From positions 806,001 through 870,000 of the forward strand of contig CAVSRU010000012.1 of assembly GCA_963730535.1 (NCBI GenBank): a DNA stretch of 64,000 nt, given 5' to 3'. Each line of letters starts with the position of its first letter. Positions within the stretch are counted from its first letter, which is position 1. Position numbers and translations under genes: made by a program. Below, in pieces: positions 25,681 through 33,047 of the stretch. This stretch comes from DASSUW01 sp963730535 (GTDB lineage Bacteria; Actinomycetota; Thermoleophilia; Solirubrobacterales; Solirubrobacteraceae). Under the pieces are notes generated by a model. That model saw only the letters and a list, made by a program, of their open reading frames with translations, was not told the origin of the DNA and did not search any database.

Positions 25681-26838
25681 TCAGGCGGCGCGCTCGCCCT
25701 CGAGCCAGTCGCCCAGCACGCCGGGCGCCTCGTCGACGAGAGGCAGCCGGGCGACCTCGGCGGCCACGCGGGCCGCGGCCTCGCGGTAGGACGGCTCGCC
25801 GAGCACCTGCCGGAGCGCGCTCACGAGGTCCGCGGCGGTCGCCTCGAGCCCGGCGCCGAGGGCGGCGACGCGCTCGGCGTTGCGGAACTGGTCGGCGAAG
25901 CCCGGCACGATCACCGAGGGCACGCCGGCGGCGAGCGCGAGCCGCGTCGAGCCGGCGCCGCCGTGGCCGACCATGGCCGCGGCGTGCGGCATGACGTCGG
26001 CCTGCGGGATCCAGCGCGCGATCCGCACGTTGCCGGGCACGGGCCCGAGCGCCTCGACGTCGACCTCGATGCCAACCGTGAAGAGCGCCCGCACCGGCAG
26101 CTCGCCGAGCGCGGCGACGGTGTCCCGGAACAGCGCCGGGAAGTACGGCATCGTGGGCGTCACCGAGCCGTAGGTGACGTAGACGAGCGGGCGATCCTCG
26201 TCGCTCCACGCGTACGGCAGCGGGGACGGGTCGGGGCGGTGCTCGCGGAAGCGGATGGCGTGCGCGGGGCCGAAGTCGTCCGGATCCTCGAGCGCCTCGG
26301 GGATGATCGTCAGGTAGGCGCTCTCGGTGATCCGGCGGCCGTCCGGGTCGGGCGGCAGGCCAAGGCGGGCGCGGTGCTCGTCGAGCACCGGCGCGACGAC
26401 CGGGACGCCCCAGGTCTCGGTGCCCGCCGCCATGATCGCGATCCGCCCATGGCGCACGCCGAGGCGCTCGGCGGCGAGCAGCCCGGCGTACTCGGTCGGC
26501 TCGCGCAGCAGCACGTCGGGCCGGTACTGGCCGACGGCGCGCAGCACATCGGGGAGCGACGTCCGCGCGTCGATGCCCGCGAAGATCTGGCGCATCACGC
26601 GCACGCTCTGCTCCTCCTGCGGGAGGGCGGCGAGCGAGGCGAAGACCGCGTCGGTCTCCTCGCTGGGCGGGTCGGCGAGCGGGAGGAACGGCACGCCCGC
26701 GCGCGCGACCGTCGGGTGCGCCTTGGCGGGCGCCGCGAGCAGGACGTCGTGGCCGGCGCGCAGGAAGGCGTGCGCGAACGGGACCATCGGGCCGATGTGC
26801 CCGGCGCCCGTGTTCGAAGTCATGAGGATTCGCATCAT
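25681..26838 (-). CDS. MGT-family glycosyltransferase (GT1)
   Basis: A 385-residue GT-B enzyme of the macrolide/UDP-glucuronosyltransferase-like GT1 family. The N-terminus RILMTSNTGAGHIGPMVPFAHAF carries the catalytic-type histidine in GAGHI; the donor-site region in the C-terminal half contains ARWIPQADVMPHAAAMVGHGGAGSTRLALAAGVPSVIVPGFADQ, matching the GT1 signature with HGGAGS. Such enzymes glycosylate small hydrophobic molecules or lipids with NDP-sugars. Start ATG 26838; a second ATG two codons later is possible. No biosynthetic cluster surrounds it, so the acceptor is unknown. Confidence 0.9.
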   Translation of the reverse strand: MMRILMTSNTGAGHIGPMVPFAHAFLRAGHDVLLAAPAKAHPTVARAGVPFLPLADPPSEETDAVFASLAALPQEEQSVRVMRQIFAGIDARTSLPDVLRAVGQYRPDVLLREPTEYAGLLAAERLGVRHGRIAIMAAGTETWGVPVVAPVLDEHRARLGLPPDPDGRRITESAYLTIIPEALEDPDDFGPAHAIRFREHRPDPSPLPYAWSDEDRPLVYVTYGSVTPTMPYFPALFRDTVAALGELPVRALFTVGIEVDVEALGPVPGNVRIARWIPQADVMPHAAAMVGHGGAGSTRLALAAGVPSVIVPGFADQFRNAERVAALGAGLEATAADLVSALRQVLGEPSYREAAARVAAEVARLPLVDEAPGVLGDWLEGERAA

Positions 26839-26874
26839 CAGAGATGACGACGCGAAGGGCTCGCCTATTCCGCG

Positions 26875-27972
26875 TCAGACCGGGACGGGAGCGTCCCCGG
26901 GGGGCGGCGCCGGACCCTCCGCTCGCCGCTGCTTGAGGTACTCGCGGACGGTGATCTGGATCGAGGCGGCGACGGGGATCGCCAGCAGCGCGCCCAGCAC
27001 GCCGAACAGGGCGGAGCCGAAGAGCACCGAGATGAGGACGATCAGCGGATCGAGCTGGACCGCCCGGGCCTGGATGCGCGGCTGGATGATGTTGTTCTCC
27101 ACCTGCTGGTAGACGATCGCGTAGACGGTCCAGATCACGGTGTCGATCGGGAAGTCGGAGAAGAGCGTCACGATGCCGACGATCAGGGCGCCGAGCGTGG
27201 CGCCCACGAGCGGGATGAGGTCGAGCAGGAAGACGATCACCGCGAGCGGGAGCGCGTAGTCGATGCCGAGGATCATCAGCATGATCCAGCTCGTGAAGCC
27301 GGCGACCGTGGCCTGCAGGAGCGCGCCGGCGACGTAGTTGCCGATCGCGTTGCCGATCCGTTGGAAGAGGTTGCGCATCCACTCCTCGCGATCGGGCGGG
27401 TACTGCCGCGCCCACGCGTCGAGGAACCGCCTGCCGCTGCCCTGCATGAAGATCGAGAGCACGAGGATCGTGACCCCGGCGAAGATCGAGTTCACCAGGC
27501 CGACGCCGATGTCGCTCAGCACGCCCGCGGCGTCGCCGGCCCGGCTCGGGAGCTTGCCGGCCTCCTCCTCGAGCCGGCTGGTGATGTCGTACTCGTCCTG
27601 GAGCTGTCGCAGCCGCTCGTTCTCGTTGACGAAGTCCGTCACCTGCTGGGCGTACTCCGGCACGTTCTGGATGAGGTTGTCGGCCTGTGTGACGATCGGC
27701 GGGACGAGCAGCGCGATCAGCGCGAAGGGCGTGAGGATCAGCGCGATGTAGACGATCGCGACCGCGAAGCCACGGCGCATCCGGCGCTCGAGCAGGTTGA
27801 TCGGCCCGGAGAGCGCGACGGCGATGAACGCGGCGATGAAGATCCACGTCAGCGGTCGCCGGAGCAGGTACATGAGCACCAGCGTGAGGACGACGACCAC
27901 GACGACGAGCACCACGCGCAACACCGCGCGCGCGCTCAGGAGGTCTTCCGTACGCCTCGGAGGCGAGCTCAT
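26875..27972 (-). CDS. AI-2E family transporter
   Basis: A 365-residue membrane protein of the AI-2E/UPF0118 family with about seven to eight helices: a pair at residues 15-50, one near 65-95, a large central soluble loop (about 95-165, NVPEYAQQVTDFV ... SRLEEEAGKLPSR), then the C-terminal bundle with PLVGATLGALIVGIVTLF and the signature QQVENNIIQPRIQARAVQLDPLIVLISVLFG. Members have been reported as autoinducer or small-solute exporters and as Na+/H+ antiporters, so transport direction and substrate are not certain. It stands alone between the MGT gene and the envelope module. Confidence 0.9.
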   Translation of the reverse strand: MSSPPRRTEDLLSARAVLRVVLVVVVVVLTLVLMYLLRRPLTWIFIAAFIAVALSGPINLLERRMRRGFAVAIVYIALILTPFALIALLVPPIVTQADNLIQNVPEYAQQVTDFVNENERLRQLQDEYDITSRLEEEAGKLPSRAGDAAGVLSDIGVGLVNSIFAGVTILVLSIFMQGSGRRFLDAWARQYPPDREEWMRNLFQRIGNAIGNYVAGALLQATVAGFTSWIMLMILGIDYALPLAVIVFLLDLIPLVGATLGALIVGIVTLFSDFPIDTVIWTVYAIVYQQVENNIIQPRIQARAVQLDPLIVLISVLFGSALFGVLGALLAIPVAASIQITVREYLKQRRAEGPAPPPGDAPVPV

Positions 27973-28008
27973 CCGCTCGCCATTATCCGCACAGCGGCGA
28001 TTACCTGC

Positions 28009-28254
28009 TCAGAAGGCGTCGCGCTTCCGGCGTCGCCCGCTGAGCAGGCCGGTCACCGCCGCGATCCCTCCGCCGAGGACGAAGCCCGTCACGGCCGCGC
28101 CGATCAGGACCTCCTTCTTGTGGCGCTCGAACTGCCCGCGCCAGTCAGTCGCCTTCGTCACCTCGCGGCGCAGGCGCTCGACGGCCAGGCCGAGCTCCGC
28201 GCGGTTGGCCTCGATCGACTCGCGGATCTCCTCGGGGGTGCGGATCTCGGCCAT
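28009..28254 (-). CDS. DUF3618 small membrane protein
   Basis: An 81-residue protein of family DUF3618. The N-terminal half is amphipathic (TPEEIRESIEANRAELGLAVERLRREV, typical opening of the family), followed by one transmembrane segment (VLIGAAVTGFVLGGGIAAVTG, about residues 49-69) and a basic tail RRRKRDAF. It is the last gene of a four-gene module and its ATG overlaps the stop of the holin-X-like gene (ATGA). Such genes occur next to holin-X and Ala/Lys-rich stress proteins in actinobacteria; function is unknown, probably envelope maintenance. Confidence 0.9.
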   Translation of the reverse strand: MAEIRTPEEIRESIEANRAELGLAVERLRREVTKATDWRGQFERHKKEVLIGAAVTGFVLGGGIAAVTGLLSGRRRKRDAF

Positions 28255-28712
28255 CAGCGCGGCACCTTGGTGCGGGTCTCGGTCGTCGGGCCCTGTGGCA
28301 TCGCGGGATGCGACCCGGTCACGGTCTCCTTGATCAGCTTGCCCTCCTCGATCGCCATCTGCGGCGTGGGCGGCGAGCCGCGCTTGAGGAAGCGCGCGGC
28401 GAGGAAGCCGGCGATGCCGCCGAACAGGAAGAGCAGCACGGCGACGATCAGGAACCCGACCCAGAAGTCGCGATCCATGTCGAAGAGCTCCCAGATGCCC
28501 CAGGCCAGTGCGTCCAGCAGGTAGACGAGCCCGAACACCGCGAAGATGGCGGCCACGATCCCGACCACGGCGCCCTTGATGAGCTTCGTGACCTTGTCGG
28601 TCACCTCGCGCTTGGCGAGCTCGATCTCCTCGCGGATGAGCAGGCTCGCCCGCTCGGTGACCTCCTGGACGGCCTGCCCGAGCTCGGAGGTGTCGTGATG
28701 GTCGTTGGCCAT
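28254..28712 (-). CDS. Phage-holin-superfamily (holin-X/DUF1469-like) membrane protein
   Basis: A 152-residue protein with an N-terminal helical segment (SELGQAVQEVTERASLLIREEIELAKREV), two transmembrane helices (about 46-74 and 82-107) and a C-terminal soluble tail. This is the actinobacterial holin-X/DUF1469 pattern. Despite the family name there are no phage genes nearby; these proteins are chromosomal envelope components that co-occur with DUF3618. Starts at ATG 28712, one base after the stop of the upstream gene, and overlaps the DUF3618 start. The four genes are probably cotranscribed. Confidence 0.88.
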   Translation of the reverse strand: MANDHHDTSELGQAVQEVTERASLLIREEIELAKREVTDKVTKLIKGAVVGIVAAIFAVFGLVYLLDALAWGIWELFDMDRDFWVGFLIVAVLLFLFGGIAGFLAARFLKRGSPPTPQMAIEEGKLIKETVTGSHPAMPQGPTTETRTKVPR

Positions 28713-28713
28713 G

Positions 28714-29127
28714 TCAGTCGAAGATCCGCTTGAGGATTCGGGCGACGACGAAGGCGCCCGCGAACGTCGCGCCGACGAGGACCTCGGGGCGCTGGGCCGC
28801 CGGCGGAAGCTTGTCGAGCCCGGGGATCGAGGAGGTCGATCCGTCACCGGCGGCAGAGGCCGCCGCCGCGGACGCCGGCCGCGGTGAGCCCGCCACGGCC
28901 TCGTCAGCCCGGCCGCGCGCCTCGTCGGCCGCCTCGTGGATGCGACGTGCGCGATCGCGCTCCCGCTGCGCCTCCTTCTCACGCTTCTCCTGCTCGGCGG
29001 CGGCGTCGGCCGCGGCCTTCTCGGCTTTGGCGGCCTCCTCCTCGGCGCGGCGGGCGTCGGTGTCGGCGAGGTTCTCCCGCAGCTCCTCGCCGCGAGCCAT
29101 CGAACGTGTGCGGTCTTCCGAGCTCAT
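28714..29127 (-). CDS. Charged coiled-coil protein with C-terminal membrane segment
   Basis: A 137-residue protein not matching a family I can name. Residues 15-75 are a strongly charged, Ala-rich coiled coil (RRAEEEAAKAEKAAADAAAEQ ... ERDRARRIHEAADEARGRADEAV), then a Ser/Ala linker and a short hydrophobic segment near residues 115-130 (VLVGATFAGAFVVARI) ending in basic LKRIFD. Start ATG 29127 overlaps the stop of a 45-residue membrane protein gene (ATGA). It looks like a membrane-tethered coiled-coil partner in the envelope module with holin-X and DUF3618. Confidence 0.78.
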   Translation of the reverse strand: MSSEDRTRSMARGEELRENLADTDARRAEEEAAKAEKAAADAAAEQEKREKEAQRERDRARRIHEAADEARGRADEAVAGSPRPASAAAASAAGDGSTSSIPGLDKLPPAAQRPEVLVGATFAGAFVVARILKRIFD

Positions 29128-29261
29128 TCCGGAGGATCTTCCCGGAAGGCGCGTCGCCAAATCAGGGACGCCAGCTTCGTCGTGGCCACGGACGCGAGAG
29201 CGCCGAGCGCGGCCAGCAGGCCCGCCCACATCAAGCGTTTGACCATGTCGTTGTCGGTCAT
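29124..29261 (-). CDS. 45-residue membrane protein, first gene of envelope module
   Basis: A short frame from ATG 29261 to TGA 29124 encodes 45 residues: a polar start (TDNDMVKRLMWAG), one hydrophobic helix (LLAALGALASVATTKLASL) and a C-terminal IWRRAFREDPPE. This resembles the small DUF4235-type proteins that precede holin-X/DUF3618 genes in actinobacteria. Its stop overlaps the ATG of the coiled-coil gene, and this tight coupling is the main argument that it is real. With it the module has four coupled genes. The start of the TetR gene stop lies 12 bases upstream. Confidence 0.65.
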   Translation of the reverse strand: MTDNDMVKRLMWAGLLAALGALASVATTKLASLIWRRAFREDPPE

Positions 29262-29272
29262 GGGCGCGGATA

Positions 29273-29872
29273 CTAAGAGTTGAGGCCGCCGCAGATCGTC
29301 TCGACCACGTACTCCTTCGCGCGGTCGTACGCATCGTCGCCCTGATCGAGCGTCCCGAAGATCCAGCCGGTGAGCACCTGCTCGATCGCGCCGTAGAAGG
29401 CCATGGCCGCGAACTGGGCGCTCACGGTGGAGCGGAACTCGCCCGAGCGCTGGGCCTGCTCGACGATGCCGCCGATCTGCGCGTACGCCTCGGCGATCTT
29501 GTCCAGGTGGACCGCCCCGAACGAGTTCGCGGCGCGCGTGACCTCGACGATGATCACCTTCATCAGGTCAGGGTCGTGGCGGTAGGAGTCGACGATGAAC
29601 GACGCGATCGCGTACAGCTTGTCGCGGGCCGGCACGGCCTGGGCGTCGACCTCCCGGATCGCTTCGAGCATCACGTCCCAGCGCTCCAGGAACAGCGTGT
29701 CGAGCACCTCGTCCTTGGACTGGAAGTAGTGATAGACGAGCCCGTAGGCCACACCCGCCTCGTCGGCGATGTCCGACACGCGGCACGTGTGGAAGCCCTG
29801 GCGCGCGAACACGCGCACGGCGGCGTCCAGGATCATCCGCCGCTTGTCGACGGCCGGGCGGGCGGTGGCCAC
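29273..29872 (-). CDS. TetR-family transcriptional regulator
   Basis: A 199-residue repressor. The N-terminal helix-turn-helix reads RRMILDAAVRVFARQGFHTCRVSDIADEAGVAYGLVYHYFQSKDEVLDTLF, a textbook TetR domain; the rest is the helical ligand-binding and dimer domain, resembling fatty-acid/acyl-CoA responsive members. I place the start at GTG 29872, which overlaps the natural nitrilase stop (TAGTG). As printed, the frame is also open upstream into the nitrilase gene because of one extra base there, giving a false 476-residue fusion. A TTGACT-N4-AGTCAA palindrome upstream of the operon is the likely autoregulatory operator. Confidence 0.9.
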   Translation of the reverse strand: MATARPAVDKRRMILDAAVRVFARQGFHTCRVSDIADEAGVAYGLVYHYFQSKDEVLDTLFLERWDVMLEAIREVDAQAVPARDKLYAIASFIVDSYRHDPDLMKVIIVEVTRAANSFGAVHLDKIAEAYAQIGGIVEQAQRSGEFRSTVSAQFAAMAFYGAIEQVLTGWIFGTLDQGDDAYDRAKEYVVETICGGLNS

Positions 29873-30703
29873 TACGTGTGCACTTCCTGCGGCCAGGCGT
29901 ACGCCTGCGGCCGGCGGTTGGCGAGCGAGGGCAAGCGTGCGGCGGATCTCGGCCTGGTGGTCGAGGTCGAGGTCGGCGGTGACGAACGTCTCGGTGTCGG
30001 GCGCCTGGCCGAGCACGATGCCCCACGGGTCGACGATCGTCGAGCGCCCGCCGGAGCGCAGCCCGGGCGCGTGCTGACCGACCTGGTTGGGGGCGATCAC
30101 GAACGCCTGGTTCTCGATCGCCCGCGCGCGCAGGAGCACCTCCCAGTGGTCGCGCGTCGTGGCGACCGTGAAGGCCGCCGGCACCGTGATCACACGGGCG
30201 CCGCGCACGGCCAGGATGCGATACAGCTCGGTGAAGCGCAGGTCGTAGCAGACGGTCAACCCGAGCTCGACGCCCTCGGCGGTCTCGCTGAGCACGATCT
30301 CGTCGCCGGGCTCCTCGTGCTCGGACTCGCGGTACGTGTGGCCGCCGACCTCGACGTCGAACATGTGGATCTTGCGATAGACCGCCTGCACGTCGCCGTC
30401 GGGGCCGACGTGCACGGAGGTGTTCGAGTTCTTCTCGCGCTCGGGGACGCGCTCGGAGAACGACCCGGCCACGAGATCGATGCCCAGCTCGCGGGCGGTC
30501 GCGCGCGCCCACGTGAGCGCCGGCCCCTCGAACGGCTCGGCGCCTGCCGCCGTCTCCTCCGACGTGCCGAGCAGCGGCCACTTCTCGGGCAGCACGACGA
30601 GCTCGGCGCCGGCGGCAGCGGCCGCGCGGGTGAGCCGGTCCGCGGTGGCGAGGTTGCGCTCGCGATCGGCGGTGGAGGTGAGCTGGACGGCGGCGACGCG
30701 CAC
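29872..30703 (-). CDS. Carbon-nitrogen hydrolase (nitrilase superfamily), single-base frameshift near 3' end
   Basis: An amidase of the nitrilase superfamily close to omega-amidase/Nit proteins, about 276 residues when corrected. All three catalytic residues precede the lesion: Glu in VVLPEKWPLL, Lys in VYRKIHMFDVE, Cys in LTVCYDLRF. At 29933-29934 one extra A (plus strand) shifts the frame after RRTL; reading past it restores the family ending PSLANRRPQAYAWPQEVHT and a TAG stop at 29872 that overlaps the TetR GTG. Start is GTG 30703 with a strong GGAAGGAG site. Hydrolyses a C-N bond of a small amide, with omega-amidase activity most likely. Forms an operon with the TetR gene. Confidence 0.88.
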
Positions 30704-30725
30704 GGGTTTTCTCCTTCCCCCGAGA

Positions 30726-30741
30726 TTGACTCGTCAGTCAA
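30726..30741. promoter_or_regulatory. TetR-type operator palindrome
   Basis: Perfect inverted repeat TTGACT-CGTC-AGTCAA, 16 bases, in the gap between the divergent nitrilase-TetR operon and the DUF2804 gene. Length, symmetry and sequence are typical of TetR-family operators, and a TetR gene is second in the adjoining operon. It would let the regulator control its own operon and possibly the divergent gene. Confidence 0.7.
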
Positions 30742-30768
30742 CCTGTGGGTTCGGGAGCATACAGCGCC

Positions 30769-31596
30769 ATGCAGATCCAACCGTGGCGCAGGGTGGGTGG
30801 GGATCTGATCGGGCGCCCGCCGGTTCCGGTGCCGCCGGACGCCATGCCCGCCTGGCGGGGCGGACGCCCGCTGAAGGCGTGGACCTACGTCGGCGCGTTC
30901 GGGCCGGACGTGATGCTGTGCGCCGCGCGGGCGCGCGTCGGGCCGGTCCCGGTCGCGTGGTGGGCGGTGTGGGACCGGGCGGGCGGGCGCCTGGTCGAGC
31001 GCACCGCTCGGGGGTCCGGCGGCGTCCAGGTCGACGCCCGGCGGCTGAGCGTCGCGGGGCGGGCCGCGAGCCTCGAGCTGGCGCTCGACGACGGCGAGCC
31101 GATCGAGGTCGTCTCCCCGCACGGGCGCCAGTACGCGTGGACGCGCAAGCGCGGCGGGGTGCGCGCCCGCGGGTGGCTCGAGCTGCGGGGAGCGCGCCGG
31201 CCGCTCGACCTGCACGCGATCGTCGACGAGTCGGCCGGATACCACGCGCGGCACACCGCCTGGCGGTGGTCGGCGGGCGTGGGCGTCGCCGAGTCGGGCG
31301 CGGCCGTGGCGTGGAACCTCGTGGACGGCATCCACGACGCCGGCGAGGCCTCCGAGCGCACGGTGTGGGTCGACGGCGTGGCCCACGAGGTGCCGCCGGT
31401 GACGTTCGCCGGCGACCTGTCCTCGGTGGGCGGCCTGCGCTTCGCGCGGGAGGCGGTCCGCGCGCGGCGCGAGAACCTGATCGTCCTGCGCTCGGATTAC
31501 GAGCAGCCGTTCGGCACGTTCTCCGGCGAGCTGCCGGTCGCCGGGCCGCTGCGCGAGGGGTGGGGCGTGATGGAGCGCCACGACGTGCGCTGGTAG
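30769..31596 (+). CDS. DUF2804 family protein
   Basis: A 275-residue protein of family DUF2804, beta-rich and without signal peptide. Recognisable parts are the opening with RPLKAWTYVGAFGPDVMLCAARARVGP, the ESAGYHARHTAWRWSAGVG segment and the end FGTFSGELPVAGPLREGWGVMERHDVRW. The fold is thought to be lipocalin-like (related to AttH/hydroxyneurosporene synthase type domains), suggesting a lipid or hydrophobic ligand. Start chosen at ATG 30769; GTG 30745 in frame would add eight residues. It is divergent from the nitrilase operon across the TetR operator, so the TetR protein may control it too. Confidence 0.85.
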   Translation: MQIQPWRRVGGDLIGRPPVPVPPDAMPAWRGGRPLKAWTYVGAFGPDVMLCAARARVGPVPVAWWAVWDRAGGRLVERTARGSGGVQVDARRLSVAGRAASLELALDDGEPIEVVSPHGRQYAWTRKRGGVRARGWLELRGARRPLDLHAIVDESAGYHARHTAWRWSAGVGVAESGAAVAWNLVDGIHDAGEASERTVWVDGVAHEVPPVTFAGDLSSVGGLRFAREAVRARRENLIVLRSDYEQPFGTFSGELPVAGPLREGWGVMERHDVRW

Positions 31597-31630
31597 GGAA
31601 CGTCGTTTCACCGAGCGGTGTAGTGGTGTC

Positions 31631-32188
31631 ATGAGACTTCTGCTCGCCGTAGCCGCGCTCGCCGTCCTCGCCTTCCCGGCCGCCGCCGCGGCCGGTGGAT
31701 GGGCCACCGTCGAAGTCGCCGCACCCCCAGGGGGCATCGATCCCGGCGAGAGGTGGCGGGCGACGCTCGTCGTCAAGCAGCACGGCATGACGCCGCTCGA
31801 CGACGCCCGGCCGAGCATCCTGATCGACAACGGCCGCGGCGACACGAAGCAGTTCTTCGCCGAGCACGCCGGCCGGCCCGGGACGTACGTCGTCGACGTC
31901 ACCTTCCCCTCGAAGGGCACCTGGAAGGCGCGCGTCTTCGACGGCTGGACCGACGCCACCCCGCACCGCCTCGCGCCGATCGAGATCCCCACCACCGGCG
32001 CGCCCGCGGCCCCGCTGCCCCCGCGCGCCCCCGACGTCCCGTACGTCGCCGCGGACCCGGCGGGCTTCCCGGTCGAGAAGGCGGCGGCGATCACGGTCAT
32101 GGCGCTCATCTGGCTCGGCCTGCTGCTCGCGGTCGTCGGCGTCCCGCTGCGCGTTACCGTGCCGATGCGTGAGCGACGAGCAACCTGA
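31631..32188 (+). CDS. Exported beta-sandwich protein with C-terminal membrane helix
   Basis: A 185-residue protein with a signal peptide (LLLAVAALAVLAFPAAAAAG), a beta-rich domain resembling YtkA/FixH-like immunoglobulin-fold modules (WRATLVVKQHGMTPLDDARPSILI ... GTYVVDVTFPSKGTWKARVFDGW), a Pro-rich linker and one C-terminal transmembrane helix (about residues 155-175). It would sit on the outer face of the membrane. YtkA-like proteins can accompany copper or cytochrome functions, but no metal motif is visible here. The last 20 bases overlap the start of the SpoU methyltransferase gene, so the genes may be coupled. Confidence 0.78.
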   Translation: MRLLLAVAALAVLAFPAAAAAGGWATVEVAAPPGGIDPGERWRATLVVKQHGMTPLDDARPSILIDNGRGDTKQFFAEHAGRPGTYVVDVTFPSKGTWKARVFDGWTDATPHRLAPIEIPTTGAPAAPLPPRAPDVPYVAADPAGFPVEKAAAITVMALIWLGLLLAVVGVPLRVTVPMRERRAT

Positions 32189-32777
32189 GGTCGGCGTCGG
32201 GCCGCACCCCGAGCCGTGGCCTGACGACCCACGGCTCGACCCGGCGCTGCTCGCGGAGGGCGACCGCCGCAACGTCGTCGACGGCTACCGCTACTGGCGC
32301 CGCGACGCGATCGTCGCCGACCTCGACGCCCGCCGCCACCCGTTCCACGTCGCCGTCGAAAACTGGGAGCACGACCTCAACATCGGGACCGTCGTCCGCA
32401 ACGCCAACGCGTTCCTGGCCGCGGAGGTCCACATCGTCGGGCGGCGGCGCTGGAACCGGCGGGGAGCGATGGTCACCGATCGCTACCAGCACATCCGCCA
32501 TCACGCGACCGTCGAGGCGTTCGGCGCCTGGGCCGCTGACCGCGATCTCCCGATCCTGGGGATCGACAACCTGCCGGGCGCCGAGCCGATCGACGCCTAC
32601 CCGCTGCCCGAGCGCTGCGCGCTGCTCTTCGGCCAGGAGGGGCCGGGCCTCTCCCCCGCGGCCCGCCGGCTCGCCCGAGCCGTGCTCGCCATCCGCCAGT
32701 TCGGCTCCACCCGCTCGATCAACGCCGCGGCCGCCTCGGCGGTGGCGATGCATGAGTGGATCAGGCGTCACGGTTGA
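32169..32777 (+). CDS. TrmH/SpoU-family RNA 2'-O-methyltransferase
   Basis: A 202-residue SPOUT methyltransferase that modifies ribose 2'-OH of tRNA or rRNA with AdoMet. The three SpoU motifs are present: NWEHDLNIGTVVRNANAF (motif 1), CALLFGQEGPGLS (motif 2) and the knot-forming SINAAAASAVAMHEW (motif 3). The N-terminal 45 residues are a short charged extension without the usual substrate-binding domain. Start GTG 32169 overlaps the upstream gene by 20 bases. The stop codon abuts the left end of palindromic element A2. The target nucleotide cannot be predicted. Confidence 0.92.
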   Translation: MSDEQPEVGVGPHPEPWPDDPRLDPALLAEGDRRNVVDGYRYWRRDAIVADLDARRHPFHVAVENWEHDLNIGTVVRNANAFLAAEVHIVGRRRWNRRGAMVTDRYQHIRHHATVEAFGAWAADRDLPILGIDNLPGAEPIDAYPLPERCALLFGQEGPGLSPAARRLARAVLAIRQFGSTRSINAAAASAVAMHEWIRRHG

Positions 32778-33042
32778 CGAACGTCAACGGCGGCTGGGTA
32801 GGGAGGTGAGGGAGCCGGCGGCGCCGTCGGTCCCTCCTCGTCGCGGTCAAGGCGGGGAAAGGTGGATTTCGGTGCGGCCACGATCATCGAAATCCACCTT
32901 TGTGCGCTTCTAGAGCACAAAGGTGGATTTGGAGATATCTCCAAGCACCGAAGTCCACGAAACCCCGGCTTGATCACCGCGACGAGGAGGGACCGACGGC
33001 GCCGCCGGCTCCCTCACCTCCCTACCCAGCGCAGTTGACGTT
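32778..33042. repeat. Long palindromic intergenic element, copy A2
   Basis: The most symmetric of the four copies. The termini CGAACGTCAACGGCG and GCGCAGTTGACGTTG are followed inward by near-identical arms of more than 60 bases (GTAGGGAGGTGAGGGAGCC ... and its complement ending near 33028), then GGTGGATTTCGGTG/CACCGAAGTCCAC, then a perfect 16-base stem AAATCCACCTTTGTGC (32890-32905) and GCACAAAGGTGGATTT (32915-32930), and TTGGAGATATCTCCAA. A transcript would fold into one hairpin of about 110-130 bp. It fills the whole gap between convergent SpoU and thioesterase genes. No real reading frame. Confidence 0.88.
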
Positions 33043-33047
33043 GGGGT

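Noticed and set aside
28254..28712. Prophage lysis gene (holin)
   Set aside because: The family name is historical; no other phage gene is nearby and the gene is in a conserved-looking envelope module.
29273..30703. A natural nitrilase-TetR fusion protein of 476 residues
   Set aside because: One extra A at 29933-29934 explains it; the other frame restores the normal enzyme ending and a TAGTG stop/start overlap.
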